Of a stretch of DNA of 64,000 nt, positions 24,470 to 35,662 are shown one piece after another; the first letter of the stretch is position 1; every line of letters begins with the position of its first letter. The notes beneath the pieces are model-generated. The model did not search any database. It had not been told where the DNA came from and saw only the letters and a program-made list of their open reading frames with translations. The translations under genes and the position numbers were made by a program. The stretch covers positions 1 to 64,000 of the forward strand of contig ARYC01000439.1 of NCBI GenBank assembly GCA_000711775.1. The letters run 5' to 3'. Origin of the DNA: Oxytricha trifallax. Lineage: Eukaryota > Ciliophora > Spirotrichea > Sporadotrichida > Oxytrichidae.

Positions 24470-26837
24470 TCAAATAAAATATTATACAATAATTTCTTTA
24501 ATTACTTGCTTTTGATCGTTAATCATTTACAAGTTAACATTTTCTTAATTAAAAGTCAAAAGCCACACTGATCTTTCAGCATCTTTCATGCCCCATATAC
24601 CGTTTTCTAATAAAATAATTCTGTCTGTACTTTATTCTAGCTTGAACATATATTCTGAAAATATTAAATATTTATCTTTAAAGTCTTATGTTGAGTTTTA
24701 AGTTTGGTCTGTCTATTTTATATCCTGATTTGACTTCTTGATGTTTTGGATTGAGTTTAAAGTTTAGTATAGAAATCTCAAATTTTATTGGAAAACTTTC
24801 ACTTCTTCTTTGTTTCTAGCTGCTAGATGATCATTGAAATGAAAGATTTTTATTGGGGAACTATCATTAAGGAGATTAGCTTTAAGCCACAATGTTTATT
24901 GTGATTTAGGAGCAAAAGAATCTAAGTAGCCAGGATCTAAAGTGTAAATAGACAATTAATCACCTATTTTATGTAAATGATATAGCCTTTTGATTTTTTC
25001 ATTTGGTTAGTAAAATTTTTAAGGGAAAAATGTCAAGAAAACGTTTTCTTTTAAAGAATTTTCATTAGTAAGAGTAAAAGGTTAAAATCCTAGTTCAGAT
25101 TTTGATGGTGCAATAATTGAAGCTATCAAAGATCCTTGGCTACTAATGAAATTGTATTACCAATTTTTCAAAAATCTATCCCATAAATGGAAGCATGTTT
25201 TTTAACCATAGTCAAATACTAAATAACCAGATATCAGTGCAAGATCAATATCAAAACTTCCTAAGATTTAGTCCATCTAAACTGATTCATAATTATTGGA
25301 CATTCTTCTTCCTATTGCAATTTTTATTGAATTATTCCCTATTATTTAATTAGGAGTTTTAAATTGAAATCTAGTTGATTAATAGTCTGTCTTATTGTAA
25401 TTTATTGTGAAACTATAATCACTGCCAGGCTCTAAGTTTTCTAAATATACTCTATAGATCTTTCTTTAAGCTTTATATTCCCCATAATGATCGAAATAAG
25501 CATGCCTGATTCTGAAAGCCTCTTTTTAAAGAACATATGATTGATTTGTAGAACCAATTTTCCAATAAGTTATATAAGGACTGCAGTCATAAGATCCACA
25601 AGTATCTTTAGCTAAATGAAAATTGATTATGAAATTTTGAGATGGATCCGGCTCAGAAGCAGTTGTGTAGACATGACATGGCTCTTAAGATAGTGAACCT
25701 TTGCAGCTTCCCTCATCAAAACTTCTTAGAAATTTTGAACTAAACCCATACTTATCATTGACAAGAAAGTTTGATGAATATTCGTCGTACTTTGTCAGAC
25801 ATCCCTCATCTACCAAAACCGGCGTTAGAATTGAGAAAATTAAGATTGCTAATATCGATCCAAAGAATATAAATGGATGGTTTTCACTAAAAAATCTAAT
25901 AGTAGCAATAACCTTTTTAGGTAACAGCTAACTTGAATCAACTAAGTTCATTTCATCAAAACTGATTGCGTTTTTATGCAAAAAGTTTATGTAAAATGAC
26001 ATGTTTGTTTAAGCAAATTTTGTGGTAAATATGTGCTTATTATTTTGATAGATAATTGCAACAAGTTAAGCAAAGAACACAAGAATCAAAATTACAATAG
26101 CTATAAAAACATCTATCCAGTCTATAGCTACTAAGGGAAGCAATGATAGCCCAATAAATAAAATGGCAATCCATGAAAGTGCATATTTTGTACCCTGATA
26201 TCTTTCCTGTCTAAAAGTGAATGTTGTCGCCAAAACATCTGGTCCTTTAACTTTCAATTAGTAATTATCTCCATTATCCTATTCATCCCTATCAAACTTT
26301 GTGGGATAACTTTTTCCATTAAACTTCCCATTGCTATTATAGCTTTTAGAATCATGAACTTAACTTGACTCTACTCTAAATTTACTATTTCTCTTTTATA
26401 TTCCACTTGATTACTAGTCAAAAATTTCTTTACCCCTCTTTGGTTTCCTTAAATTATCAGGAATTTGCATATACCTATTTTATCTTGACCACAGTGGAAA
26501 AGTGGCCATGCTTTACTAGAAACTTTAACTTTACATTTAATCTCTTTCCTCGCTGATTTTACTACTCCCGTCTTCCGAGCTCTGCAATAATAATTCAAGA
26601 ATCATCCAGTTGCCTCATTAATGAAGAGGTTAGTTTCCTATAGATTGTTTCTTCTTTTATGATAGGCTTTAAGCAATATCTTGTGAATACTGAGAATATA
26701 CAGAATAGAAACCAAAATATACTCGATATAAATAGTAGTTTCAAAGTCAAAGCTATCATGTTATATTCAGCCCATTAAAGTTATAAAGAATCAATAATTA
26801 TGGAGGACTGAGTTGACTCCTGTGAATTTTCATTCAT
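24470..26837 (-). CDS. multipass membrane protein with purple-acid-phosphatase-like domain
   Basis: Minus-strand frame from ATG 26837 (with AATG context) to TGA 24470-24472. The N-terminal part has a first membrane segment (LLFISSIFWFLFCIFSVF). A polar loop, a hairpin of two segments (ALSWIAILFIGLSLLPLVAI and FIAIVILILVFFAQLVAIIY) and a fourth segment (FIFFGSILAILIFSILTPVL) follow. The large C-terminal domain resembles the N-terminal fibronectin-like and catalytic parts of purple acid phosphatases (IYRVYLENLEPGSDYSFTI, RFQFKTPNQI). However, the expected metal-binding GD and GNH(D/E) motifs are not seen; GR stands at the GD position. It is probably catalytically inactive. Near 26600 a short frame break (DDS to SEDGS) with no GT donor suggests a ~25-35 bp IES. 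Confidence 0.7.
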
Positions 26838-26903
26838 TTTAATTTTGTATATTATCTGTTAATTCAATTCTATAAATTGATCTTGTTGATAATGATCCTT
26901 TTA

Positions 26904-29900
26904 AAGATTGAATGTCTCTAGAACTACTTTGGAAGAAGCCACTATTGCAATTGAATACCTAAATTAAGACTTGTTGGTGGTTGGATTGTAAGATCAAAAC
27001 AGAGCTTTTAATGGTGATATTGTGTGCTTGGAAGTACTTCCTGAATCACAATGGATCTCGAATTACAAGTCAAGTCAGCCAGTTAATTAGCTAAAATAGC
27101 ATAATTATAGGTGAATTAATTAATCTAATCAACTTTGCACATGTTTGACTTTAATATTAAAATAAATATATATTTTTAGGTACTCTACCGCAAATTTTCA
27201 TATATAAACCTGTTTTGCGGTAGAGTACCTTAATTATATTAATTAAATTAAATAAATAAAATCAGATATTGCATTACTTTTTGCAGAAAATGCATTAAAT
27301 TAAAATGAAATATTTAAAAATAATTAAAATTAAGAAAATAATATATTAGTAGTTGAACTTCTTAAAATATTGTTGCCCAGAGTAGCAATAAGTTACTATA
27401 TTTGTTTTATTAATATAATAATTTATTATTTAATGCATTTTCTGCAAAAAGTAATGCAATATCTGTTTTTATTTATTTAATTTAATTAATATAATTAAGG
27501 TACTCTACCGCAAAACAGGTTTATACATAAAAATCTGCGGTAGAGTACCTAAAATATATATTTATTTTAATATTAAAGTCAAACATGTGCAAAGTTGATT
27601 AGATTAATTAATTCACCTATAATTATGCTATTTTAGCTAAATGTACTAGAGCAGTCTGCAGTTCAGTACATGGATAAAGCTGATGAGGTTCATGTAGAAG
27701 AGGATCTTCAAAATCTAGAGGAATCTAATAGACAAAGACTCAATCTTATTGAAAAGATAAATAATGAGAAGCAAAAGAGAGTGACTGCTAGAGTTAGAGG
27801 AGTACTTAAGAAAATGAATAAGACTTATGGTGGCTCTATCATTCTAGAAACGAAAAAAATATTTTGGATTATGAATTAATCTTAATCCTTATATTTATTT
27901 AGATTTACTATAAATGGGTCGGTATTTACTATTTTACAATATTAAGAGCTCTGATTAAACAGAAGAAACCCGTAGAAAATTTGAACTTTTCCTTAAAAAC
28001 TTGAGAGTTGAACAAAAAGATTACTTTAAATACAGAGTCTTTGTGCCCTTCAATTTACAGATGCCTTAAGCTATTGTAAAATCTGCAAGGCCAGAAGCCC
28101 TTGAAAACAAAAGATTCATATTAAGATTCAGCACTTGGACAAAATATTCTCCCTTCCCTCAAGGCTAATTTGTCAAAATTATTGGAGAAGAAGGAAGCAT
28201 AAAAACTGAGGGAGAGATGATACTTCATGAGTTCAATGTGGATACCAGACCATTCAGTAACAAAGTGCTTCAATGTTTGCCAACTGATGGAGCAAATTGG
28301 AAAATTCCCTAAGAAGAGATCGATAAGAGACTTGATAAAACCTCAAGTCAGTTATTTACAAGATTTGGGTGACGATAATAATTAATTAAGATAGATGAAA
28401 TTATTATATAAATTTGGTAGCTTTAGTAATTTAGAAGAGGGTCCTGTAGAAGTAGTAGTAGTAGAGGCCTATTCCACTAAAGCTACCAAAATGACGAGAT
28501 CGCTTAATTAATTATTATAAACTGCTGCCCCTCTATAATTATACTTAAGAATCCTTAAGAAAGACACGAATCCAACAGATGAACCAACTGCTCCTTGATT
28601 CTAACGCCCCACTCAGCCAGCAAGACGACCCATTGTTGCTGGAGGACCCATCAGAGGATCTGCTGCTCGACCATTTTGAGTTCGCTGATCTCATGCTCAG
28701 CAAGACAACTTTTAAACAGCGCCTGGGCATTCTCATGGATAACATAAAGTTCACTGATAGAGGCCGAGGAGCCCTCTGAGGGGTAGTGTGTGGCATCTTG
28801 GGCTCGCGCTCCACGCGCTGCTATGGAACGATCGTCGACGAGGCTTTGAATGGGGTTTGTAGTATTGAGAAGGAAGATGGCGGCCGCCATATTGGATTAT
28901 CTCATGATGATTTGACACACTACCAAACCATGGGAAACATGTTCGATCCCACCACGGATGTCTCAGCACTTCTATTAATATGTAGGGAAGGAACTTTATC
29001 ATACCTATAATAAGACTAATGCTTTGAGGCCGCTACTCCCAGCCAGTACATTATTGATGGCTGCCGTCCGGATAGAATTTACTTAGAGCCGCAAAGCTAG
29101 TTGGCATCCCCAATACTCATGAGTAGCCAAAAGCACCTTGCAAAAGCACCAAGCTCTAGTGCATTGCGCCTTAGTGAAATTCATACTACTCTAGTGCTAA
29201 AGAGTATCAGAATAAACTCTTCTAAATCAGGATTCTTGGCACCCTAGTCTATGACAGTCAAACTGGCCTGTTTGGAGCAGCACTCTTCAAGGTTTTTAAG
29301 CAATACGGATACAACGTTCTTTCCACTGCATGGAGCCGACTTATGAGAGTTCTGAGGGTCGAGTGATTTTGAATATTCCAACTACCTGGCGTCATCAGCA
29401 AAAGTATTCCTCTGATAATTTTTGTCTGGTAAACAGCTGCCTGCTCAGTTATTTGTAACTCGCTAGCTCAGGCTGGGCTCTCTCGATCGAGGTACGATAA
29501 GACTATGGTGGCTTGCTAAAATCATTCGAATTTGCCTACAACAAGCTCACTGTAAAATTCAACAATTTGAAAAATCCCAATGTGAAGTTCTCTTAAGCTT
29601 GACATTCTGATTGCCTATCACTAACTAAGATCCAATCAAGAATAATGAGACTGCAGACAAAATCATGAACCGAGCTGCTGATAGAGACAAGAGACCCCTG
29701 TCAATAAGCAAGGAAAGGCAGAGAAGAGAAAACGTCATGAAGAGATTCAAGAAGGACCTGGCCATGCTGATGCAGAGCCCCCCCACCTCCCCCCTCAGTT
29801 CCTGCAGAGATTCAAGCCCGCCCTCACCAAGGACACCGTGGATTCGTTGATGAAGGAAGCATCGAAATTCAGACCAAAGGATGGAGAATGCGCAGAGATA

Positions 29901-31938
29901 AGGACCTGGACCGGGATTGGCAAGAGCAGCTCAAGACCTTGAGAGAGATTGGCAAATTTGTGAAGTGAGTTATATCATATTAAGTTTCAAGTATTTTCAT
30001 TTTGATTAATTTCTATCGTCTACAAAAAATTGTAAATAATAGCATTTGGGTTTTATCAGACATCTAATTGTTGCCAGTGTTGATCCTATTGGTTGTAAGG
30101 ATATTGATGATGCCTTGCATTGCAGAATACTACCAAACGGAAATTATGAAGTTGGTGTGCATATTGCAGATGTCACTCATTTTGTGAAAGCAGGTTCAGA
30201 AATCGATAAAGAAGCAGCTAGGAGATGCACTACTGTTTATATGGTTGATAGAAGAACTGATATGTTGCCTGGATTGCTCACTGAGAATTTATGCTCAATT
30301 AGAGGTGGAACTGAGAGACTCGTGTTTAGTGTAATTTGGGAAATCGATAGCAAAAAATTCACCCCAGTTAAAAGTTCATTTCACAAGTCTGTAATCAAAT
30401 CAGCAGCTGCTTTGGATTATTATACTGCTCAAGATATGATCAATGATCCCAATAATAAGATTGTTTCTTTCATATTTTTAAGACCGAGTTAACTGAATCC
30501 CTCAGAAGATTATTGACTATAGCAAGAATTTTAAGGGATAGGAGAACTGCAAAGGGTGCCTTGACTCTGGCATCCCCAGAACTAAAATTCAAACTTGATG
30601 ACAACCGTGAAACACCCACTGACGTCACAGAATACAGACATGTGGATACTCATTTCATGATTGAAGAGTTCATGCTCTTAGCTAACATAGCAGTTGCTGA
30701 GAAGATAGTTTAGCATTATCCATCATTTGCCATTCTCAGAAGACATCCTCAACCAAAATAGAAAGAAGTGGCTGAATTTGTGGATTAGTTAGCTAAATAT
30801 GGCTTTGAAATGGCATTAGATAGTTCAAAGAGTTTTGCCGATAGTTTAGATAGAGCTGAGAGACCTAATGATCCTTACTTCAATAAGATTGTTAGAATTA
30901 TGGCAACCAGATGTATGCATCAGGCAGTTTAGTATTTATTATTTCTTAAGTCTACTTCTGTCTTGCAGATTTCGATATCTCAGAAGTTTTCCATTATGGA
31001 TTAGCAGTGCCAGTTTATACCCACTTCACCTCCCCAATCAGAAGATATGCTGATGTTTTAGTGCACAGACTTTTAGCTGCAGCCATCGATATTTAATCCC
31101 TGACAAATGAAATGACCGATAAATTCAAGATGGCTAGATAGTGTGATTAAATGAACCGCAAGAACAGAATGGCAGCATTGGCTAGTCAAGCTTCTGTTCA
31201 GTTCAACACTTATCTATTCTTTAAGGGCCTTAGAGAGAGAAATCAAAAGGATGTAATTGAAGATGCTATAATTATGAAGATCACCAAGGCAGGTGCTTAT
31301 GTCATGGTCATGAAATATGGAATTGAAGGACTTATTCAGGAGGAAGAGGAAGTCAAGATTGTCGTAGATGGTGACAAAGAGGAAGCAATTATCAATAATG
31401 GAGTTGTACTCAAAGCATTTGACAATCAAAATATAAATGCTTATATCATGAATAATATATCAGTAATTATAGAGAAGAAAAATAATATATAGAAGTTTAG
31501 AATAATATAAGTTGTTTTTCATGATATTATTCATAAATTTTTCTGGACTTTTATGTTTAATGATAGTCAACAAAATTATTTTCACTTATAGTAATAATTT
31601 ATAAGTTATTAAGTTTTTTAAATTCAAAAATTTTGTTATTTTTCTTTGAATATCAGTTTGTATTGATTTTTTATTTTTATGTATTTGAGTTTAATTGAAA
31701 ATAAATCTAACTACAATTAATTTGATGTTATGTTTAAGTAAATGTGAAGATAGAGATTTTAGCAGTTAGCATTGAATTCAGAAGGCAAATCAAGATCCTT
31801 TTCAGAGGGAAATCAGACAACCAGCAATTCGACTAATTGCCCAAGAAAAGAAACAATTAGTAAAAGGAGGAGTCCAAGGATGAGTAAAACTTGAGTGAGG
31901 CTCTGTCCAAGAAATCAAAGAAAAAGAAAAGAGTTTGA
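26904..31938 (+). CDS. DIS3: DIS3/Rrp44 exosome ribonuclease, 3' MDSs of a scrambled gene
   Basis: This block encodes the part of DIS3 from the cold-shock region to the C-terminus. DIS3 is the processive 3'-5' exoribonuclease of the RNA exosome. It opens with [18 protein letters not shown] and runs on through [14 protein letters not shown] and [16 protein letters not shown]. The RNase II catalytic core follows: [20 protein letters not shown] (metal-binding Asp cluster), [56 protein letters not shown] and [18 protein letters not shown]. An S1-like end and a Lys-rich tail precede TGA 31936-31938. There is no start codon: it begins mid-gene at pointer AAGATTGAAT (26904-26913). The 5' half is 3' of it in the window (32358-33808). 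One intron of exactly 20 nt is at 30463-30482. Five IESs interrupt this block. Confidence 0.93.
27088..27642. mobile_element. 555-bp palindromic element in DIS3 coding sequence (IES)
   Basis: Arms of about 200 bp are near-perfect reverse complements; tips are TTAGCTAAAATAGC. Inside each arm the word GGTACTCTACCGC and its complement form a second, smaller hairpin. AAT at 27085-27087 and 27640-27642 are in phase; removal of 555 bp (185 codons) gives [12 protein letters not shown]. An intron reading (GTTAAT to TTTTAG) would also keep frame, so splicing cannot be excluded here. Confidence 0.85.
27861..27915. other. 55-bp IES in DIS3, pointer AAAT
   Basis: AAAT at 27857-27860 and 27912-27915. The insert shifts frame and contains no GT, so splicing cannot remove it. 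Excision gives [16 protein letters not shown]. Confidence 0.85.
28332..30061. other. 1.73-kb IES in DIS3, pointer AGAC, holding foreign-looking coding fragments
   Basis: AGAC at 28328-28331 and 30058-30061 is in the same codon phase. Joining gives [18 protein letters not shown], matching the DIS3 order where the RNase II domain begins. The segment contains a small inverted repeat (TTTGGTAGCTTTAGT near 28411, with its complement near 28473), a GTA microsatellite and the GC-rich patch described separately. ATTTGGG also repeats near both ends but joins out of frame. Confidence 0.75.
28560..29960 (+). other. GC-rich patch of coding-like fragments in changing frames
   Basis: Unlike everything around it, this 1.4 kb is close to half G+C. 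Plus-strand stretches look protein-coding but hop between frames: [20 protein letters not shown] (from 28630), [20 protein letters not shown] (from 29242), [20 protein letters not shown] (from 29456), [20 protein letters not shown] (from 29793) and [20 protein letters not shown] (from 29899). This pattern is what several short MDSs of another, scrambled gene would give. A decayed gene or an assembly artefact would look similar. No product could be named. Confidence 0.45.
30932..30954. other. 23-bp IES candidate in DIS3, pointer TA
   Basis: A frame change between MHQAV and [12 protein letters not shown] is cured by removing 23 bp between TA dinucleotides, giving [14 protein letters not shown] as in the family. 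A GT-AG reading leaves the wrong phase. Confidence 0.6.
31440..31744. other. 305-bp IES in DIS3, pointer AAATG
   Basis: AAATG at 31435-31439 and 31740-31744. Joining gives [18 protein letters not shown], linking the S1-like region to the C-terminal tail. The intervening DNA is AT-rich non-coding. Confidence 0.8.
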
Positions 31939-32357
31939 TTTCTTAATTAAATAGACAACATTAATTAATATTTATTAAGTAAATTATCATTGAAAACCCT
32001 ATAAAATGTGATTCAAAGGGAAAATTAATGAAAGTATAAGATATATTGTAAATATAATAATTAGTATTAAATATGTTGCTTACTACCAAAAGAGTAAACA
32101 CTAACCACCAAAATTACAATATGATAAGCATATATGATTATTTTTAGTATTTACTAAAATTTTTCATAATTTTAGTGAAAATATGCAATTCAAAGTAGAT
32201 TAAGATATTTTTTGTTAAAGCTTTTTCTTCAAATCATTAAATTCTCTATAAAAATTATTTAAAAAATAAAACAAAATTAATTTGTCACATTATAACTGTA
32301 TTTGTGGGTTCTTTAATTTAAGATGCTATAAGAGTTTAAACTTGATAAAATTAAGAA
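31939..32357. other. ~420-bp spacer between the 3' and 5' DIS3 blocks
   Basis: AT-rich, no frame. It separates the end of the gene (TGA 31936-31938) from its own start codon (32358). Confidence 0.6.
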
Positions 32358-33808
32358 ATGTTTGTAAGATTAATTAATTTATATGATAATGATTTATTAA
32401 ATGTTAATTTTAATTTATAATCAACATTCAAGGAATTAAAAGGTTTTACTGTGAAGTTCAGGAAACTTCAAAATGGCAAAATTGTTAGACAAATTGAGGA
32501 ATAATATCTCAGACAAGATATTCCATGTGGTCTTAAAAACTGCCCATTCTGTGATACTATTGTTCAAATATAATTAAAAATGGAGGAATATATATATTTA
32601 TTTTAATTTACAATTAAAATATTAATTATGGTTCAATTTATTAAACTGTAGATAATCTACTCTTTATGACATGTTTACATTATGATATTTATTTAAAATA
32701 TTATTCTAGTTTATTTATATTTTCTATTTTAGTATTAATGACAGTAAGTCAATTTAATTATTCAAAACCCCAAATATTACTTGTCTATTAGTTAATTTAT
32801 TTTAACAATTAAAATTTATATTCATTATTATTATTTTTTCTCTAAACATCATAAAATATAAATTTAATGTAAACTGTCTTAAATTTGTTATCTAGACGGT
32901 TCAATTACCTCATTGGTAGTTTCATCGAGAAATCTCCTTTTTTAGAACTTTAATTTTTTCTTATGAAAGGGATGATAACTCATCGTTTAACACTAAAAGA
33001 CCTTTTGAGTAAATTAAAATATACTGGTATAGATTTTAACTATCTTAATACTTGTGGGAATATAATTATTTTAATGAAGTTTACAGTTTTTAATTTGAAG
33101 CTAAAATATATTATAGATTGCAATTTATTACTTTAACTTAAGGAAGTGGCTGGAGTCAAGTCAAGCATCGCTCTGAGTCAAGAAGACTAGAAGTTCTCAC
33201 AAAGAATATACATCATAGACCATTCTTTCGCTTTGAATCAATTCGATTTCATTGAGAATTGCAATGCCCTCTCAAACATCATCTTAACTGACTCCGTGTT
33301 GAAGTATATTAACAGAAAGAACATTCAGGCTTTTCACGGACTTAAAAATTTGACTGAGTAGGAATCCAGACAAATCTATTATTTGTATAACGAAAACTTC
33401 ACTGAAACCTATGTTTAAGAGAGTTTACTAAAGGGCAAGGGTCTTGACTTAAAAATGAAGACTAAACTTGCAGCAGTCTTTCAATGGTACTCTGACCACT
33501 TGCAAGGTGTCGCTCAAAACAACCAGATTTTCCTTCTGACAGATAGTTACAAATCTAAGTAGGAATATCTTAAGATGATCAAAGGTCCCTAACAAGAGGG
33601 AATCATCACAATGGAAGACTTTATCATAATGAACCAAGAAAGTAATCCCGAGTTACTTAATTTCATGGGATTTGCTGATGAAAAAGACATGCAAGATGTT
33701 GACATGGAAGAAGCTGATGGGGTTAGAGATCTCTATGAGGACCATTTATCATTTGAGGAAATGATACTTGGTATTAAGGAAGGTAGATATTTCTAAGGAA
33801 GATTGAAT
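32358..33808 (+). CDS. DIS3: DIS3/Rrp44, 5' MDSs (PIN domain and start) of the scrambled gene
   Basis: ATG 32358 opens the N-terminus. The CR3-like zinc region is IVRQIEEQYLRQDIPCGLKN followed by CPFC. The PIN endonuclease domain follows with RIYIIDHSFALNQFDFIEN, where the first acidic residue is the Asp in IIDHS, and FQWYSDHLQGVAQNNQIFLL. The block ends YEDHLSFEEMILGIKEGRYF then QGRLN. It has no stop: the frame runs into the pointer AAGATTGAAT at 33799-33808, identical to 26904-26913. Joining there gives [19 protein letters not shown], the expected DIS3 sequence. In the germline the 5' part thus lies downstream of the 3' part on the same strand. A 557-bp IES splits the block. Confidence 0.9.
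32589..33145. other. 557-bp IES in the DIS3 5' block, pointer AGGAA
   Basis: AGGAA at 32584-32588 and 33141-33145 is in phase. Removal joins CPFCDTIVQ to the PIN domain through MEEVAGVKSS. The insert is AT-rich with many TGAs and no gene. Confidence 0.8.
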
Positions 33809-33855
33809 TATCATAAAAAATTAAATCTATTTCTTAATACTTTTTATATAAAATA

Positions 33856-35445
33856 TTTGGATAGATAATAGCAACAAAGCATGTGAATGCAATAAAGATG
33901 GATGTACATAGCATATTCCTATAAAACATCTATTAGCTTTTAATTGAACTTACTCTTTAAATGAGAAATCCTATTTCTTAAAGAACATATAGAACACTTG
34001 ATTTCTGAATGGATTGTAGTTAACTGGAACAGCCACAAAGAGCACCATCATAATTAAAATTTAAGAAATCAAAATGGCATAATCTCTGTCTCCATGCAGT
34101 GGAGGTCTATCTAGCACAACTCTAGCTGTCTTGTCAAAAGTAGAGAAGTAGCCAGCAGCTGCAATCACCATATAGAAAGCCACATCAACAATGACTGAAA
34201 TACTAATGATTTTCTTGATTCTCCTCTCTACTGGGTTTATAAGCTCAGAGTAAATGGGCAGTAGTTAAACTTGGCAAGTGTAAGCGAAGAAAGTAATGCA
34301 AGCTCCAGTAAAGAAGTTCCAATCTATAATGAAGGCCTCAACAATGGCAGTTGCCTTATTAGCTTATATGTAATCTGGCATTTCCACTAAGAGGACTATA
34401 CCAGTGTAGAACAGTGCAAAGATTGAAGCAAAACTAATATATCTGAAGCCACTCATGTCTTTAATTAAACTCATTGGAAGTAGAATAACTGCAGCGATTG
34501 GAGCACCAACTGCAGCTCTGAACTTCCAACTTGTCATAAATTCCTCGTCATGTACTCCGATTTAGGTTAAAACATTCCTGAAGAGAGTGGTGACTAAAAG
34601 AAATTTAGATAATCGCAAAATCAATACATACTGATGATTTGATAGCCAATACAAGAACCAACCATGTAGATCAGAATATTAATGGGCAACATATTCAAAT
34701 TTTATTTATTTTCTTTAATTTCTATATTGATTTAAAAGATCTAAAATAATTGAAGACAAAAAACGCATTATATTTTTGTTAGATTTTATTTCCAAATAAA
34801 TATAAAGCAACCTCGTAGAATGAACAAGTCTTCATTATTAACTTTAATAAAATTTTTTATTAAAAACCTAACAATAATATTAATCCAAGATATCCCTAAT
34901 ATTAATTTGCAGGAATAATTCTAGGCGTCTTCCACCAACATGGAAAGTGAGTTTAGAGAAATTATTGACTCCTGCCTTGATAGCTGACTCTGCAATCATA
35001 AACAAACTCCAAGAAGCAGCTAAAGTATAAATTCAGACTTCATATTATGCTTACCAAATGCGGAAACCAAAATGAATATGAATCCAAGTGCCCAGCCATT
35101 GAGTGCTAACACATAGGGTAAGGACAGCACTCCAGATCCAATAGCAGAAGCGCAAAGTGAGAAAATACTGCCTCTAAGGGAACCTTTTTCTAGTTTACCA
35201 AAAGCCCTGTTAAAGAAAGGTCTCCTCTGGCCATTTGGAGAAAATGGAATTGCACCTGGTCTCACATTGATATCTGCATTAGCATTTCTCATGGTGGTTG
35301 GCGAGGCAATATCATCTAAAACACTGGTTGAATTACCTATCAAAATCTATTAAAATATGTCTTACTTTTGTAGTTGTAGGATTTGTTAATCAAGCGCTGA
35401 TTATCTCTCGTGGATGTACCCACTATCGTCTGCTGTTTTATCCAT
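33856..35445 (-). CDS. AAAP-family amino-acid transporter, main MDSs of a scrambled gene
   Basis: ATG 35445 begins a polar cytoplasmic N-terminus (DINVRPGAIPFSPNGQRRPF). The AAAP signature GSLRGSIFSLCASAIGSGVL follows, then membrane segments including YISFASIFALFYTGIVLLVE, FTGACITFFAYTCQVQLLPI and ISVIVDVAFYMVIAAAGYFS. Introns: 35020-35054 (35 nt), 34594-34631 (38 nt) and 33930-33949 (20 nt). An IES lies at 34684-34906. The frame runs to IAFTCFVAIIYP and into the pointer TTTGGATAGATAA (33856-33868, plus strand). The last exon is not downstream but at 35663-35965. Such permeases carry neutral or cationic amino acids across plasma or lysosome-like membranes. Confidence 0.9.
34684..34906. other. 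223-bp IES in the transporter, 9-bp pointer AATATTAAT
   Basis: AATATTAAT at 34675-34683 and 34898-34906. Joining gives LFLQINILIYMVGSCIG, a continuous membrane segment. Confidence 0.85.
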
Positions 35446-35662
35446 TAAGTTTTTAATAAAAATTATAGTTAGAAGCTTATATTTAATAATTCAAAAGCAC
35501 CTTTTTCTGTGGATAATTTACTCTAAAGAACAAGATAAGTAACTATAAAATCGTCTATCGAAATAAATTTAATAGTGATATGAATCCTGATATGTCCAAA
35601 TCTGTTTAATAAATACGATTAAGATAATGAAACTAGAGGGGTTTTGGGATATTTTAATGTCT

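Noticed and set aside
28545-29010. Overlapping open frames on both strands in the GC-rich patch
   Set aside because: High G+C alone produces open frames in all directions; none gave a recognisable domain, so no single CDS is annotated there.
28365-30047. ATTTGGG repeat as the pointer for the large DIS3 insert
   Set aside because: Joining at this repeat puts the downstream RNase II domain out of frame; AGAC at 28328 and 30058 keeps it.
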